Below, one piece after another: positions 25,743-34,733 of a stretch of 64,000 bases of DNA. Numbering within the stretch: position 1 is the first letter of the stretch; every line of letters begins with the position of its first letter. Position numbers and translations under genes: made by a program. The notes beneath the pieces were generated by a model, which saw only the letters and a list, made by a program, of their open reading frames with translations, made no database searches and had not been told where the DNA came from. The stretch spans positions 1 through 64,000 of the forward strand of contig DASVQI010000023.1 in the NCBI GenBank assembly GCA_036389255.1. The letters are read 5' to 3'. The stretch comes from JACVRN01 sp036389255. Lineage in GTDB: Bacteria; Acidobacteriota; Blastocatellia; Pyrinomonadales; Pyrinomonadaceae.

Positions 25743-27191
25743 ATGATCAAGAGGGAAAAACTACGTGTGATGAAATTCGGCGGCACCTCCGTTGGAGATG
25801 CCGAATGTATTCGACGCACGGCGGAAATTATCGCGTGTGCAGCCATGCAACGGTCGGTTGTCACGGTCGTCTCAGCGATGTGTGGCGTCACAGACCGTCT
25901 CATTCAAGTGGCGAAGCGTTCGGCAACCGGCGAAACGAGTGCCGCTACTGAGCTGGTGGCCGCGCTTCGACAGTCGCACTTCGCAACACTGGACAGCTTG
26001 ATTTCTGACTCGCGCAGCTACTCGCGCCTTGCTGCGGAAACCGAGCGCCTCATCAACGAGGCTTCACGGCTCTGTCTGGAGACGGCCCGTGCACGCAAGC
26101 TGACGCCGCGTATGCTCGACGCCATCGCCAGTATTGGTGAGCGCCTATCTGCGCGTCTGGTCGCGGGCGCGCTCTGTGCTTTGAAGCAGCCGGGCGTGGT
26201 CGTGGATGCGACAGAGTTAATCGTCACCAACGAGCTTCACGCGGCGGCAGAACCTCTGATGGAGCATACGCGCGAGCGTGCGCGCGCTCGTCTTCTTCCC
26301 TTGTTGAATGATGGAGCGCTCCCTGTGGTCACAGGTTTTATAGGGGCGACAACGGGGTCTGTTCTCACCACTCTAGGACGCGGCGGCTCAGATTACTCGG
26401 CCACTATCCTCGGCGCGGTGCTTGACGCAGAAGAGATTATTCTCTGGACGGATGTGGACGGCATTCTGACAGCCGACCCGCGTCTGATTTCCGAGGCGCG
26501 CACGCAGCCGCGTCTCTCCTATGGTGAGGCGCACGACCTCGCTTCCTTTGGCGCAAAATCGCTTCACCCTAAAACACTGCGCCCGGTGATGGAAGTCGGC
26601 ATACCCGTACACATTCGTAACAGCTTCGCCGCCGAAAGCCCCGGCACAATCATCACGCCCGGAGGCGATGCGAGAGAGAGCCGCGTCAAAGCAGTTGTGG
26701 CTCTAAGCGAGGTGTGCCTTATTGCCGTCAGTGGAGAGCGCATCAATGACTTACAAGACAAGATGGGCAAGTCCGCCGGTCTTATCTCAGGCTTGCGCGC
26801 CAGTTTCCAGCCGCTCGTGAAGTTATCAACCGACTGCGAGGTCTGTTTCATCACCAATAAAACGTCGGCCCGCCGGGCTGTGAAATCCCTGCGCCATGCC
26901 TTAGCCCTTCAGATGGAACGCATCACTATCAACTGGAATATTGGGGTGGTGGCAGTGATAGGAGATGGGGTACGTGATGCGCCGGAGATTGCCGCGCGCC
27001 TGCGCCTCGTTCTGGAAAGCGAAGGAATCAAGCTCATTACTATCGGACATGGGGCTTCGAAAAACAACATTTCAGTGGTCGTGGAAGCGGAAGAGTTGCG
27101 CCGCACGCTGGTCGCCCTGCATAGAGAGTTCAAGCTGGGGCAACACGCGCCAGCGCCCCATGTTCAGTTAACCGTCGCCGCCGAGTTGTAA
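25743..27191 (+). CDS. lysC: Aspartate kinase
   Basis: A 482-residue monofunctional aspartokinase that makes aspartyl phosphate, the first step to lysine, DAP, threonine and methionine. The amino-acid kinase domain has KFGGTSVGD at residues 11-19, LGRGGSDYSATILGA and WTDVDGILTADPR. Two ACT-like regulatory regions fill the C-terminal third. GAGGG at 25734-25738 precedes the ATG. It is first of a same-strand group with a DAP-decarboxylase-like gene and dapD. Feedback control through the ACT domains is typical of the family. If the NRPS needs an Asp-family residue, this copy could feed it, but it may equally be the cell's main enzyme. Confidence 0.94.
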   Translation: MIKREKLRVMKFGGTSVGDAECIRRTAEIIACAAMQRSVVTVVSAMCGVTDRLIQVAKRSATGETSAATELVAALRQSHFATLDSLISDSRSYSRLAAETERLINEASRLCLETARARKLTPRMLDAIASIGERLSARLVAGALCALKQPGVVVDATELIVTNELHAAAEPLMEHTRERARARLLPLLNDGALPVVTGFIGATTGSVLTTLGRGGSDYSATILGAVLDAEEIILWTDVDGILTADPRLISEARTQPRLSYGEAHDLASFGAKSLHPKTLRPVMEVGIPVHIRNSFAAESPGTIITPGGDARESRVKAVVALSEVCLIAVSGERINDLQDKMGKSAGLISGLRASFQPLVKLSTDCEVCFITNKTSARRAVKSLRHALALQMERITINWNIGVVAVIGDGVRDAPEIAARLRLVLESEGIKLITIGHGASKNNISVVVEAEELRRTLVALHREFKLGQHAPAPHVQLTVAAEL

Positions 27192-27323
27192 ATGACGATA
27201 ACCGTCGTTGACTGTGCCCGCCCGCGACGCTCTACACACCTGCGCTGACAGGAACAAGACTACATTCGACCGCACACCTCCATCATCTCAGGATACTTCA
27301 TGACACACCATAGGGAGTCAATC

Positions 27324-27995
27324 ATGCAAAACATAGATGACATACGTGAGTACTACCTGACAGAGCGTGAGCTTGATAAGAACATCTATCACATCTGGGA
27401 AGCAGGCCGTGCCTTTAACGATTCTGTCACCCCTGCGACCTGGTGTGAGCCTTACCGTCACTGGATGGTACAGTTTATCGAGCGCCAACTGAAAAATGAT
27501 GTCTCTAAATCTATTCTTAGCATCGGATGCGGCAACGCCTTCGTCGAGCGTGACCTCTGCCGCAAAGGCTACGCGTTGTTTTCAATAGACATCAACGAAA
27601 CCGCCGTGGAGTTAGCCAAGAGTAAGGGAGTTCCGGCACAGGTGGCGGACGTTTACTCTTGGGAGCCTGATGATAAGAATATAGACCTTATCTATGGAGA
27701 TGGCGTTCTGGGCCACTTCTATCAGGAAGATTCACAATGCCAGAAAGCGCTCTTGCGTTTGAAGAGCTGGCTGAAACCGAACGCCGGAATCATCGTCATC
27801 TCTAATGATGCGAGCAAGAATGGTCAGGCCGTAGCGCCCGCGCCGGGCGTCAAAGGCTTTTATCACTTCTCAGAAGATTTAGTGAAAGTACAACTGGAGA
27901 GAGCCGGCTTCAAGCTGATTGAGGTGGAAATCTACTCTTATGACCGCCCCCTCTCCGGCAGGCGCAACCGGTTGGTGGTGAGCGCTCTCGCTTGA
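27324..27995 (+). CDS. Class I SAM-dependent methyltransferase
   Basis: A 223-residue methyltransferase. Motif I is ILSIGCGNAFVERDL, followed by an acidic residue in FSIDINETAVELAK (motif II) and IDLIYGDGVLGHFY. GGGAG at 27313-27317 lies six bases before ATG 27324, so this start is preferred to the in-frame ATG at 27300. It lies between aspartate kinase and a DAP-decarboxylase-like gene. No substrate can be assigned from the motifs. Methylation of an amino-acid precursor or of a peptide is possible, and its placement within a lysine-type operon is unusual. Confidence 0.82.
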   Translation: MQNIDDIREYYLTERELDKNIYHIWEAGRAFNDSVTPATWCEPYRHWMVQFIERQLKNDVSKSILSIGCGNAFVERDLCRKGYALFSIDINETAVELAKSKGVPAQVADVYSWEPDDKNIDLIYGDGVLGHFYQEDSQCQKALLRLKSWLKPNAGIIVISNDASKNGQAVAPAPGVKGFYHFSEDLVKVQLERAGFKLIEVEIYSYDRPLSGRRNRLVVSALA

Positions 27996-28092
27996 GTGGG
28001 GCGCGATAGTAAAGCTCGTCCGCTTGCTTGGCCGAGAGCCGTTCAACCTCTACGGCACTGCATCCGAAAACTTGCCATCCGAGTCTAGCCAT

Positions 28093-29376
28093 ATGCCAAT
28101 GTCAATGTCTTTCGAAGCGCGGCTGGGGCCTTTGCTGCCGTCAATCATAGAGCATTTCGGCACGCCGTTTCACATCTACGACGAAGCCGGTATTCTTTCG
28201 ACCGGCGAGCGTATGAAGCAAGCCTTCGCCGGGATAGACTTCCGCGAATATTTCGCCGTTAAGGCTCTTCCCAATCCGGCAATTCTCGACCTCATACGTC
28301 AGCTCGGCTTCGGCTTCGATTGTAGCTCGTTACCTGAAATCGCTCTGGCCCATGCCGTAGGGGCAACCGGCCACGATATTATGTTCACCTCAAACAACAC
28401 CTCTCGCGCTGAGCTTCAGGCCGCGACTGATGCCGGTTGTATTCTCAACTTGGATGATCTTTGCCTGATAGATAAAGTACGCGACTTTCCCTCGCTCATC
28501 TGCTTCAGGTATAACCCCGGCGAAGACCATAGTGGCTGCGATTTGATTGGCCGTCCTCTGGAAGCCAAGTTCGGCCTGCGCGAAGACCAAGTGATAGAGG
28601 CTTATCGCCGGGCGCAGACGCGCGGGGCGACGCGTTTCGGTCTGCATACTATGATCTGTTCAAATGAGCTGAACTATCAGCGCATGGCGGATACCGCGCG
28701 GCTACTGTTGCGGGTCATAGAGCGCGTGCGACGTGCCCTGAACATAAACTTCGAGTTCATTAATCTGGGGGGCGGCATCGGCATCCCCTACAGGCTTCAG
28801 GAGAGTCCCTTCGATATTGAGGCGCTCGGCAGGAGCATACGGCAAGTTTTGGATGAGTTCCTGTCAGAACATAGGGGAACAGCGCCGAAGATTTTCCTTG
28901 AATCAGGCCGCTACATGACTGGGCCGCACGGGGTACTGGTGACGCGCGTCATCAATCGGTTCTCTAAGTGGCGAGAGTATGTCGGCGTTGATGCCTGCAT
29001 GACGGCTCTGATGCGCCCTGCCTTGTACGCCGATGCCTATCATCACATCACAGTGCTTGATGCGGCTGGCCGTCAGGAGGAGGTGGTTGATGTGGTCGGC
29101 TCCATCTGTGAGAACAGTGACAAGTTTGCTCTTCAACGCCTGCTCCCCAGACTTGAAGAGAATGACATCCTGATGATTCACGATACGGGCGCGCACGGCC
29201 ACTCCATGGGCTTTAATTATAACGGTCGCTTGCGTCCCAAAGAGTTACTCTTACGACGGGATGGAACGGTCGAATTAATCCGGCGCGAAGAGGATTTGGA
29301 GAAAGATTACTTCTCCACGCTCCGCTTTGATAAGCAGGTGTTGAAACTGCACGAGCCTTCAAAGGTTGAAGCCTGA
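28093..29376 (+). CDS. lysA: PLP-dependent decarboxylase, diaminopimelate decarboxylase-like
   Basis: A 427-residue fold-III PLP enzyme of the ornithine/DAP/arginine decarboxylase group 2. The PLP lysine lies in YFAVKALPNP, the phosphate-binding glycine loop in NLGGGIGIPY, and a C-terminal ESGRYM...GSICENSDKFA block provides the substrate site. These fit diaminopimelate decarboxylase, the last step to lysine, and dapD follows 133 bases later. The catalytic region GSICENSD differs from the more common GPICESGD, so a related amino-acid decarboxylase is possible. ATG 28093 is preferred over an upstream in-frame TTG at 28024 because the protein fold starts after it; no clear ribosome binding site decides this. 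Confidence 0.8.
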   Translation: MPMSMSFEARLGPLLPSIIEHFGTPFHIYDEAGILSTGERMKQAFAGIDFREYFAVKALPNPAILDLIRQLGFGFDCSSLPEIALAHAVGATGHDIMFTSNNTSRAELQAATDAGCILNLDDLCLIDKVRDFPSLICFRYNPGEDHSGCDLIGRPLEAKFGLREDQVIEAYRRAQTRGATRFGLHTMICSNELNYQRMADTARLLLRVIERVRRALNINFEFINLGGGIGIPYRLQESPFDIEALGRSIRQVLDEFLSEHRGTAPKIFLESGRYMTGPHGVLVTRVINRFSKWREYVGVDACMTALMRPALYADAYHHITVLDAAGRQEEVVDVVGSICENSDKFALQRLLPRLEENDILMIHDTGAHGHSMGFNYNGRLRPKELLLRRDGTVELIRREEDLEKDYFSTLRFDKQVLKLHEPSKVEA

Positions 29377-29509
29377 GACGAAAGCAGCGGATAAGAATGA
29401 TGCTCTCTTACGGGGATAAGATTTTTGCTGCCGATGCTATATCAGCCCAGAGTATTTACCGGCATCTACGTTGTGTAATCTGAGCGCGAATCGCGTGAAA
29501 GGAGATTAG

Positions 29510-30349
29510 ATGTCACTGCTGCGTGAGCGAATCGAAGCGCTCGCCGTCAAAGACAGGAATCTGTACACATCTGAAGACCGCGCGCTGTGGGATGAGTTCA
29601 AAGCGGCGCTCAATCGCGGCGAGGTGCGTGCAGCCGAGCGCTTGGAGAACGGGCGATGGCGCGTCAATGTCTGGGTCAAGCACGGTATTTTGTTGGGCTT
29701 TCGGCTGGGTTCACTAACAGAGATGTCCGTACCGGATTCGCCCTGGCGCTTCTTTGAAAAAGATACTTACCCTGTGCGGGCAACAACGCTGGGCGACGGT
29801 GTACGCATTGTGCCGGGCGGCTCAAGTATACGCGATGGTGCTTATATCGCGCCGGGCGTGGTTTGTATGCCTCCCATGTTTATCAACGTGGGTGCTTACA
29901 TTGATGTGGGAACGATGATTGACAGTCATGCGCTGGTCGGTTCATGCGCGCAAATAGGGAAGCGCGTTCATTTGTCGGCGGCGGCTCAAGTCGGAGGAGT
30001 GCTTGAGCCTGTCGGCGCAGTGCCAGTCATCATCGAAGATGATGTGCTGGTTGGCGGCGGCTGCGGCGTCTATGAAGGCACGCTCGTACGTGAAGGCGCT
30101 GTGCTCGCGCCGGGAACAATCCTGAGCGGCTCCACGCCCGTTTATGACCTTCCGCGTGGACGCGTATATAGGAGCACAGAAGAATCCGTCCTGGAAATTC
30201 CCCCGGGGGCCGTGGTTGTGCCCGGCTCGCGTGTTGTTGAAAAGGGTATAGGGCGGGAGTGGGGGCTTTCTCTGTATGCTGCGGTGATTGTGAAGTACCG
30301 GGATGAGAAGACAAATCAAGCCGTCAGGCTTGAGCACTCTGTACGCTGA
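29510..30349 (+). CDS. dapD: Tetrahydrodipicolinate N-succinyltransferase
   Basis: A 279-residue enzyme that succinylates tetrahydrodipicolinate in the DAP/lysine pathway. The N-terminal helical domain is followed by a left-handed beta-helix of hexapeptide repeats (IVPGGSSIRDGAYIAPGVVCMPP..., VGTMIDSHALVGSCAQIG). The length is close to E. coli DapD. GGAG precedes the ATG at a good distance. It closes the group and is followed by an intrinsic terminator at 30441. DapA, DapB, DapC, DapE and DapF are not in the window, so the pathway must be completed elsewhere. Confidence 0.93.
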   Translation: MSLLRERIEALAVKDRNLYTSEDRALWDEFKAALNRGEVRAAERLENGRWRVNVWVKHGILLGFRLGSLTEMSVPDSPWRFFEKDTYPVRATTLGDGVRIVPGGSSIRDGAYIAPGVVCMPPMFINVGAYIDVGTMIDSHALVGSCAQIGKRVHLSAAAQVGGVLEPVGAVPVIIEDDVLVGGGCGVYEGTLVREGAVLAPGTILSGSTPVYDLPRGRVYRSTEESVLEIPPGAVVVPGSRVVEKGIGREWGLSLYAAVIVKYRDEKTNQAVRLEHSVR

Positions 30350-30440
30350 GCGAGTTGAGACGATTAACTGCTCTGTAGTTATGAACACATTTAAGCGAGA
30401 GAAAATCCCTCGTTCTTAATAAGAACTTATCTACGAAATT

Positions 30441-30481
30441 AGGCGCGTGCGAATTTGAACCGCACGCGCCTATCATTTTTT
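30441..30481 (+). terminator. Rho-independent terminator after dapD
   Basis: An 11-bp perfect stem (AGGCGCGTGCG / CGCACGCGCCT) with a 9-base loop is followed by ATCATTTTTT. The T-run is on the + strand only, so it ends the lysine-type operon before the convergent UbiB-like gene. Confidence 0.9.
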
Positions 30482-30541
30482 ATGCCTTGAGGTTTCAACA
30501 TTAAGCCCGCCTTAACTTCGAAAAGCTCGGCACAGGCGGAT

Positions 30542-31840
30542 TTAGAGATACTTTCTGACAATCTCGCTCGTAGGTATACGCGCCTTCAACCGGTGCAGCG
30601 TGTTGTAGAGTCCAATCTCGGCGCGTGCTATGAAGATGTAATCTATCATCACGCCTTTCGTGCGTAGCAGGGTCTTGGATTCCCGCAGATAGTCCTCCAG
30701 AAATCCCTTGTCCGCGAAGTCAAAGAGTTGCCTCTTTTCCGGTCGCGGCGGGTAGACCTTACGGTAGAAGTTCTCCGCGAAACTGATAAGCGCCCTGCGC
30801 GTGGCGGGCTGCAACTTCTGTCCGGTGAGTTGATAAGGCTTTTCAAGCAAGCGGCGGAATTCCGCGGAATCTGTATCGCCCGGGTAAAGAAAGACGCTCC
30901 GTAAATAAGAGACGGATTCCGGACTGAGATATTTCGCGCAGCCGAAATCAACCAGCCCAATATCTCCATTGTCCTGAAACAGATAGTTGCCCCAATGAGG
31001 GTCGGCGTGGAGCGCCTCAACCTTCAAAACCTGGAAAAAGAATAGCTCGAAGAGATTTGCGCTGAGTTGGTTCCGCAATTTTTGAGAGGGACGTTGTGCC
31101 AAAAAATCTTCCAGATGCCGCCCACGCATCAGAGACATAGTTAACACTTTGTCAGATGAGTAGTCGCGTAGGACACGCGGCACGCGAACGAAGCTGAGCG
31201 GGCCCAACTGTTTTTCAAAGAACTCGATATTTTCGGCTTCGCGCTGGTAGTCCGTTTCAGCGATAATCTGCTGCTCCATCTCATCAATGGCGGCTTTCGG
31301 GATGTGCCCCGAAGCCTGCGCGGGCTTCGAGATGGCGCGGAATAACTTGAAATCGTTAGCTATCGCTTGCCGGATGCCGGGGTATTGAACCTTTACGGCC
31401 ACACGCTCGCCGTCGCGGGTAACGGCGCGGTGTACCTGACCAAGCGACGCTGCGGCAAATGGTTCTGGAGCAAAGTCCTTGAAGATTTCTTCAGGCTCGC
31501 CTCCGAGGCTCTGCTTAATCTGCACGCGAACCAGCGACGGATGCATGCCCGGGGCTTCCATCTGCAAGGAAGCCAACTCGGCCAGCGCCTCCTCGGGAAG
31601 TATGCCGGCCTGAAGGCTCAACATCTGGCCGAGCTTCATGGCTGGCCCGCGCAGCGCTTGCATCTCATCGCGCATCTTTCGAGCTGCGCTTGCGTGCGCA
31701 GCTTTTAATTTGGACTCGCTTCGAGACTCCCCCAGAAAGGCGCGCTGCAAAACGTAGCCGATGTAACTGCCAGCAACGCCTGCCCCCATTGAAGCTATGC
31801 CGAGAGCGCGCCGCGTGGAACTGTTTCTCTCAGGACTCAT
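30542..31840 (-). CDS. ABC1/AarF/UbiB-family atypical kinase
   Basis: A 432-residue protein of the UbiB/ADCK family. It shows the AMKLGQMLSLQAG motif (the KxGQ signature), an A-rich loop in AAASLGQVHRA, VAVKVQYPG with the ATP lysine, HADPHWGNYLF and LVDFGCAK. The family acts in quinone or lipid metabolism as an ATPase or atypical kinase. Its ATG follows the stop of the TetR regulator directly (TAGATG), so the two are translationally coupled and probably co-regulated. The direct substrate is not known. Confidence 0.9.
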   Translation of the reverse strand: MSPERNSSTRRALGIASMGAGVAGSYIGYVLQRAFLGESRSESKLKAAHASAARKMRDEMQALRGPAMKLGQMLSLQAGILPEEALAELASLQMEAPGMHPSLVRVQIKQSLGGEPEEIFKDFAPEPFAAASLGQVHRAVTRDGERVAVKVQYPGIRQAIANDFKLFRAISKPAQASGHIPKAAIDEMEQQIIAETDYQREAENIEFFEKQLGPLSFVRVPRVLRDYSSDKVLTMSLMRGRHLEDFLAQRPSQKLRNQLSANLFELFFFQVLKVEALHADPHWGNYLFQDNGDIGLVDFGCAKYLSPESVSYLRSVFLYPGDTDSAEFRRLLEKPYQLTGQKLQPATRRALISFAENFYRKVYPPRPEKRQLFDFADKGFLEDYLRESKTLLRTKGVMIDYIFIARAEIGLYNTLHRLKARIPTSEIVRKYL

Positions 31841-32521
31841 CTATAGCAACCCCCGTTTGAGCATGGACACGCCGACGTTCAATGAACGATCAAGGAAGGC
31901 CAGCGTGTTCTGTTTACCCTCCGACGTGTCGTATAGCCAGTAGAGCAGTACGCCAAGGTAATAGATCCAAAAAACCTCGGGTGCAAAAAAGGTGAGCGCA
32001 CTGCGCCGATTCTTCGGAGCGGACTCCTCAATAAGCTCTTCGACGAACCCGAGGTAACGATGTCGCAGCTCCTGAGAACGATGACTAAAGGGGCCTAAGG
32101 GCGAAGTTGGCTTCAATGCGTGGATTACAGCCGCGCCTATAAAGCGCTCGTGGTGCGCCAAAAATTCGAGCTGGCTGTGTACCAAAGTGAAAAGCTTTTC
32201 CTCAAGTGGTGCCTTTCGCAGGCGCGGGTTCTCTCGCACTGCCGCCATGGCTTGATCAACTTCCTGCTCAAAGAAATGGAGAGCGATGTCGTCTTTGCTT
32301 TTGAAATAGTTAAAGACGGTGCCTTCTGCGATGCCAGCCTTACGAGCGATAGCCTTTGTCGTCGTGGCGTCGAAGCCCTTCGTTTGGAAAAGGCTCAACG
32401 CGGCCTTCACAATGCGTTCGCGGATCTCTTGCTTGTTTTGCGCGCGCCGCCCGGCGGAACGCGGCTTTGAGATCCGGGCTCCCGGCTTCTTTCCAGATTT
32501 TACTCTCTTCTTAGTAGTCAT
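31841..32521 (-). CDS. TetR/AcrR-family transcriptional regulator
   Basis: About 226 residues. A basic N-terminal stretch precedes the helix-turn-helix: IVKAALSLFQTKGFDATTTKAIARKAGIAEGTVFNYFKSKDDI. The longer frame starting at 32566 would read through two operator-like palindromes at 32533-32565, so ATG 32521 (MTTKKRV) is preferred. The C-terminal ligand domain shows no known signature. It likely represses its own operon with the UbiB-like kinase. Confidence 0.88.
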   Translation of the reverse strand: MTTKKRVKSGKKPGARISKPRSAGRRAQNKQEIRERIVKAALSLFQTKGFDATTTKAIARKAGIAEGTVFNYFKSKDDIALHFFEQEVDQAMAAVRENPRLRKAPLEEKLFTLVHSQLEFLAHHERFIGAAVIHALKPTSPLGPFSHRSQELRHRYLGFVEELIEESAPKNRRSALTFFAPEVFWIYYLGVLLYWLYDTSEGKQNTLAFLDRSLNVGVSMLKRGLL

Positions 32522-32532
32522 ATAGTAATTCG

Positions 32533-32565
32533 TGAGTACGCTCATCAAATATATGAGTATGCTCA
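32533..32565 (-). promoter_or_regulatory. Tandem TetR-type operators
   Basis: Two copies of TGAG-N4-CTCA: TGAGTACGCTCA at 32533-32544 and TGAGTATGCTCA at 32554-32565. They are 21 bp apart centre to centre, about two helical turns, immediately upstream of the preferred TetR start. Confidence 0.75.
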
Positions 32566-32975
32566 CTAATTGTCAAGCTTAATATAACTTGAGCATGATA
32601 AGTCGTATGCCCTTAACTCGAAGATGTTGAAACGATGCACATGAGCAAGCGAAGTTTATCGTCAGCCGCTTCCAGAGCTATGCATAAGTGATGCCGTCCA
32701 CGAACTTCTGATGTCTTAGTGTAGTTTTCGCAACAGAACAGTTGGCAATCTTCAGAAGAATGGAGATGTTCTCCCATGACCTGATGAGTGCAGTCATCAC
32801 TTGCGTTCTGGAAAGTGGCCTTAATTACAGGTAGGTACATTATCAGATAAATTTCCTCCGTCTACTTAACTTAATGAGCCAAGTGCAAGGGCAATTCTGA
32901 GAAAGCTCCGTTTGCTTCATTGCCTTTTAATCTCCTTCCCATTCCTGCGGACTCAAACCGGGCGCTGAGATGGAA
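32566..32975. other. Divergent intergenic region
   Basis: About 410 bases between the TetR operators and the XRE promoter. A 75-codon frame on the minus strand (32613-32840) has no ribosome binding site and no recognisable composition, so it is not called. Nothing else is seen. Confidence 0.4.
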
Positions 32976-33016
32976 TGTCAAGCTAGCTTGACACGCATCA
33001 GCTTTCAATTTATCAT
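32976..33016 (+). promoter_or_regulatory. Promoter of the XRE operon with an 18-bp palindrome over the -35 box
   Basis: TTGACA (32988-32993) and TATCAT (33011-33016) are separated by exactly 17 bases. The perfect 18-bp palindrome TGTCAAGCTAGCTTGACA (32976-32993) includes the whole -35 element. Repressor binding there would block the polymerase. Confidence 0.82.
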
Positions 33017-33038
33017 CCCCATGGAAAGTGAGCTTTAC

Positions 33039-33251
33039 ATGGCCACACGAATCCGAAACCGAGTTAAAGAACTTCGCATTGAGCGCGGATGGACGCAGCA
33101 GCAACTGGCAGATGCGGTGGGTGTTTCGCGCCAGAGCATCAACTCCATTGAGCGAGAGCGTTATGTGCCGAGTTTGTCGCTGGCGCTCATCTTCGCCAAA
33201 GTTTTCAACTGTTCTACGGATGAGATTTTCAGTTTGGAGAGTGAGAAATGA
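33039..33251 (+). CDS. XRE-family small helix-turn-helix regulator
   Basis: A 70-residue Cro/CI-type regulator: RIRNRVKELRIERGWTQQQLADAVGVSRQSINSIERERYVPSLSLALIFAKVFNCSTDEIFSLE. The start at 33039 gives the typical length. The upstream ATG at 33021 would coincide with the predicted transcription start, so it is rejected. Its stop overlaps the start of the next gene (ATGA). It probably autoregulates through the 18-bp palindrome. Such regulators are usually paired with small membrane proteins, as here. Confidence 0.88.
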   Translation: MATRIRNRVKELRIERGWTQQQLADAVGVSRQSINSIERERYVPSLSLALIFAKVFNCSTDEIFSLESEK

Positions 33252-33469
33252 ATATACCTATTCTGGGCAGGCTGGTAGACGAACGTTTCTTCGAGCGCCG
33301 CCGCCGGGCAACAAGCCATGCAGGCGTGATCGGAGGCGTCCTGGCAATCCTTCTCTTCGCTTATCACTACTATATAGATCATTTCTGGAGCTGGGATCTT
33401 TTCATTGTTGGCATCACCTTCGTAGGAGTAAAGATGGCGGTAATGGCCTGGTATCTATTAACAGACTAA
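33248..33469 (+). CDS. Small membrane protein, two predicted helices
   Basis: A 73-residue protein with a basic N-terminal part (ERRRRATSH) and two hydrophobic segments (VIGGVLAILLFAYHYYI and LFIVGITFVGVKMAVMAWYLL). It overlaps the XRE stop by four bases, which indicates translational coupling. Function unknown; the pattern of XRE regulator plus small membrane proteins is common. Confidence 0.72.
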   Translation: MNIPILGRLVDERFFERRRRATSHAGVIGGVLAILLFAYHYYIDHFWSWDLFIVGITFVGVKMAVMAWYLLTD

Positions 33470-33489
33470 ACACGAATGTAGGTAGAAAG

Positions 33490-33708
33490 ATGACGTTAGG
33501 AAATCGAATGAAGAATCCCAAAGCAATGATTCGCATCGGAATGGCCTGTTTGTTGGTCTGCCTCACGTGGCCGGGGTTTTTCCATTTTACAGCAGACCTC
33601 AGCCCTGCTTTGATTGACGGAGTGCGTGGATTTCTGCTCGGCGTCTCGATTGGATTAAATCTCTGGGCCGTTAGATTGATTTGTCGCCAGCGCCGAGGCG
33701 ATTACTAA
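33490..33708 (+). CDS. Small membrane protein, third gene of the XRE operon
   Basis: A 72-residue protein with hydrophobic segments AMIRIGMACLLVCLTWPGFF and GFLLGVSIGLNLWAVRLI. It follows the previous gene by 20 bases on the same strand. The start could also be ATG 33508. It has no recognisable domain. Position and composition suggest it works with the other small membrane protein. Confidence 0.6.
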   Translation: MTLGNRMKNPKAMIRIGMACLLVCLTWPGFFHFTADLSPALIDGVRGFLLGVSIGLNLWAVRLICRQRRGDY

Positions 33709-33740
33709 GAAGAGAACGCCGCTAATTGAAAGAACCGACA

Positions 33741-34673
33741 ATGAAAAGAACTCTAATACATGCTGGAAAAAATATCCTTCGCTCGACCTCCTTTTATGCC
33801 GTAGCCCTAAGTCTCATGGCCTTTGTTGCCGTAGAGGCACAAACTAAACAGCCATCAAATAAGACCAACAAATACCCTTTCAAGGTTGAGGTGATTGGGA
33901 AGGGTCGTCCTATGATTCTAATTCCCGGTCTTTATTCTTCCGGGTTGGTCTGGGAAAGCGCAGTCGCCAAGTATAGAGCGAACTATGAATGTCACGTGCT
34001 TACGCTGGCCGGTCTGGCCGGGGAACCGCCCGTTAGCGCCCCTTTTCTGGGAAAGGTGCAGGCAGGGCTCGCTAATTACATTCGTGCGAAAAAACTTCGT
34101 AAGCCAATCGTGGTTGGACACAGCATGGGCGGTTTTCTGGCCCTTTGGCTGGCTAGCAAAGAGCCCGAACTGGTTGGCCCTCTCGTCATCGTAGATGTGC
34201 TGCCCTATCCTCCTGCGGCTCAGCAGCCTACCGCCACACCGGAAACGATGAAAGCGCAGGCTGAAGCGCTACGCAAAGGGTTGCTAGCACAGACTCCGGA
34301 ACAGCGTCAGCAGATGCAACTGATGTTACTGCAAACGATGATTACCAATCCCGCAAAGGTAGAATTAGCCGCAAAGTGGGGCGCTGCGTCTGACCCAAAT
34401 ACGGTGGCTCAGGCCATGTATGAGATGTTCACCATAGACCTTCGGCCCGAGCTCGCTCATATCAAAGCTCCTACGCTCGTTATCGGCACGTGGGTAGGGC
34501 TGCGACAATACATGAGCAAAGAGCAGGTGGAGAAAAACTTCCGCGAGCAATATGCACGATTATCTGGCTATAAATTGGTGATATCTGAAAAGGCGAAACA
34601 CTTTGTTATGTTTGATGACCCTGAATTCCTTTTCAAAGAGATGAATAACTTTCTTGCAAGCCAGCGACAGTAA
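33741..34673 (+). CDS. Exported alpha/beta-hydrolase
   Basis: A 310-residue alpha/beta-hydrolase. The N-terminus has a signal peptide (SFYAVALSLMAFVAVEAQ). The nucleophile elbow is VVGHSMGGF, the oxyanion region LIPGLYSSGLVW, and the catalytic histidine lies in KAKHFVMFDDPEF near the end. ATG 33741 gives the signal peptide directly; an in-frame TTG at 33726 is less likely. The substrate is unknown. It may be the last gene of the XRE operon, but the gap is ordinary. Confidence 0.82.
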   Translation: MKRTLIHAGKNILRSTSFYAVALSLMAFVAVEAQTKQPSNKTNKYPFKVEVIGKGRPMILIPGLYSSGLVWESAVAKYRANYECHVLTLAGLAGEPPVSAPFLGKVQAGLANYIRAKKLRKPIVVGHSMGGFLALWLASKEPELVGPLVIVDVLPYPPAAQQPTATPETMKAQAEALRKGLLAQTPEQRQQMQLMLLQTMITNPAKVELAAKWGAASDPNTVAQAMYEMFTIDLRPELAHIKAPTLVIGTWVGLRQYMSKEQVEKNFREQYARLSGYKLVISEKAKHFVMFDDPEFLFKEMNNFLASQRQ

Positions 34674-34733
34674 ATTTAAGGCAGGCTTTATGGCTCCACT
34701 CTCTTTTTCGCTTTCTTGGCCTTCTCCTGCTGC

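Noticed and set aside
32613..32840. 75-codon frame on the minus strand in the TetR-XRE intergenic region
   Set aside because: No ribosome binding site, no recognisable motif and no neighbour that needs it. Kept as intergenic.
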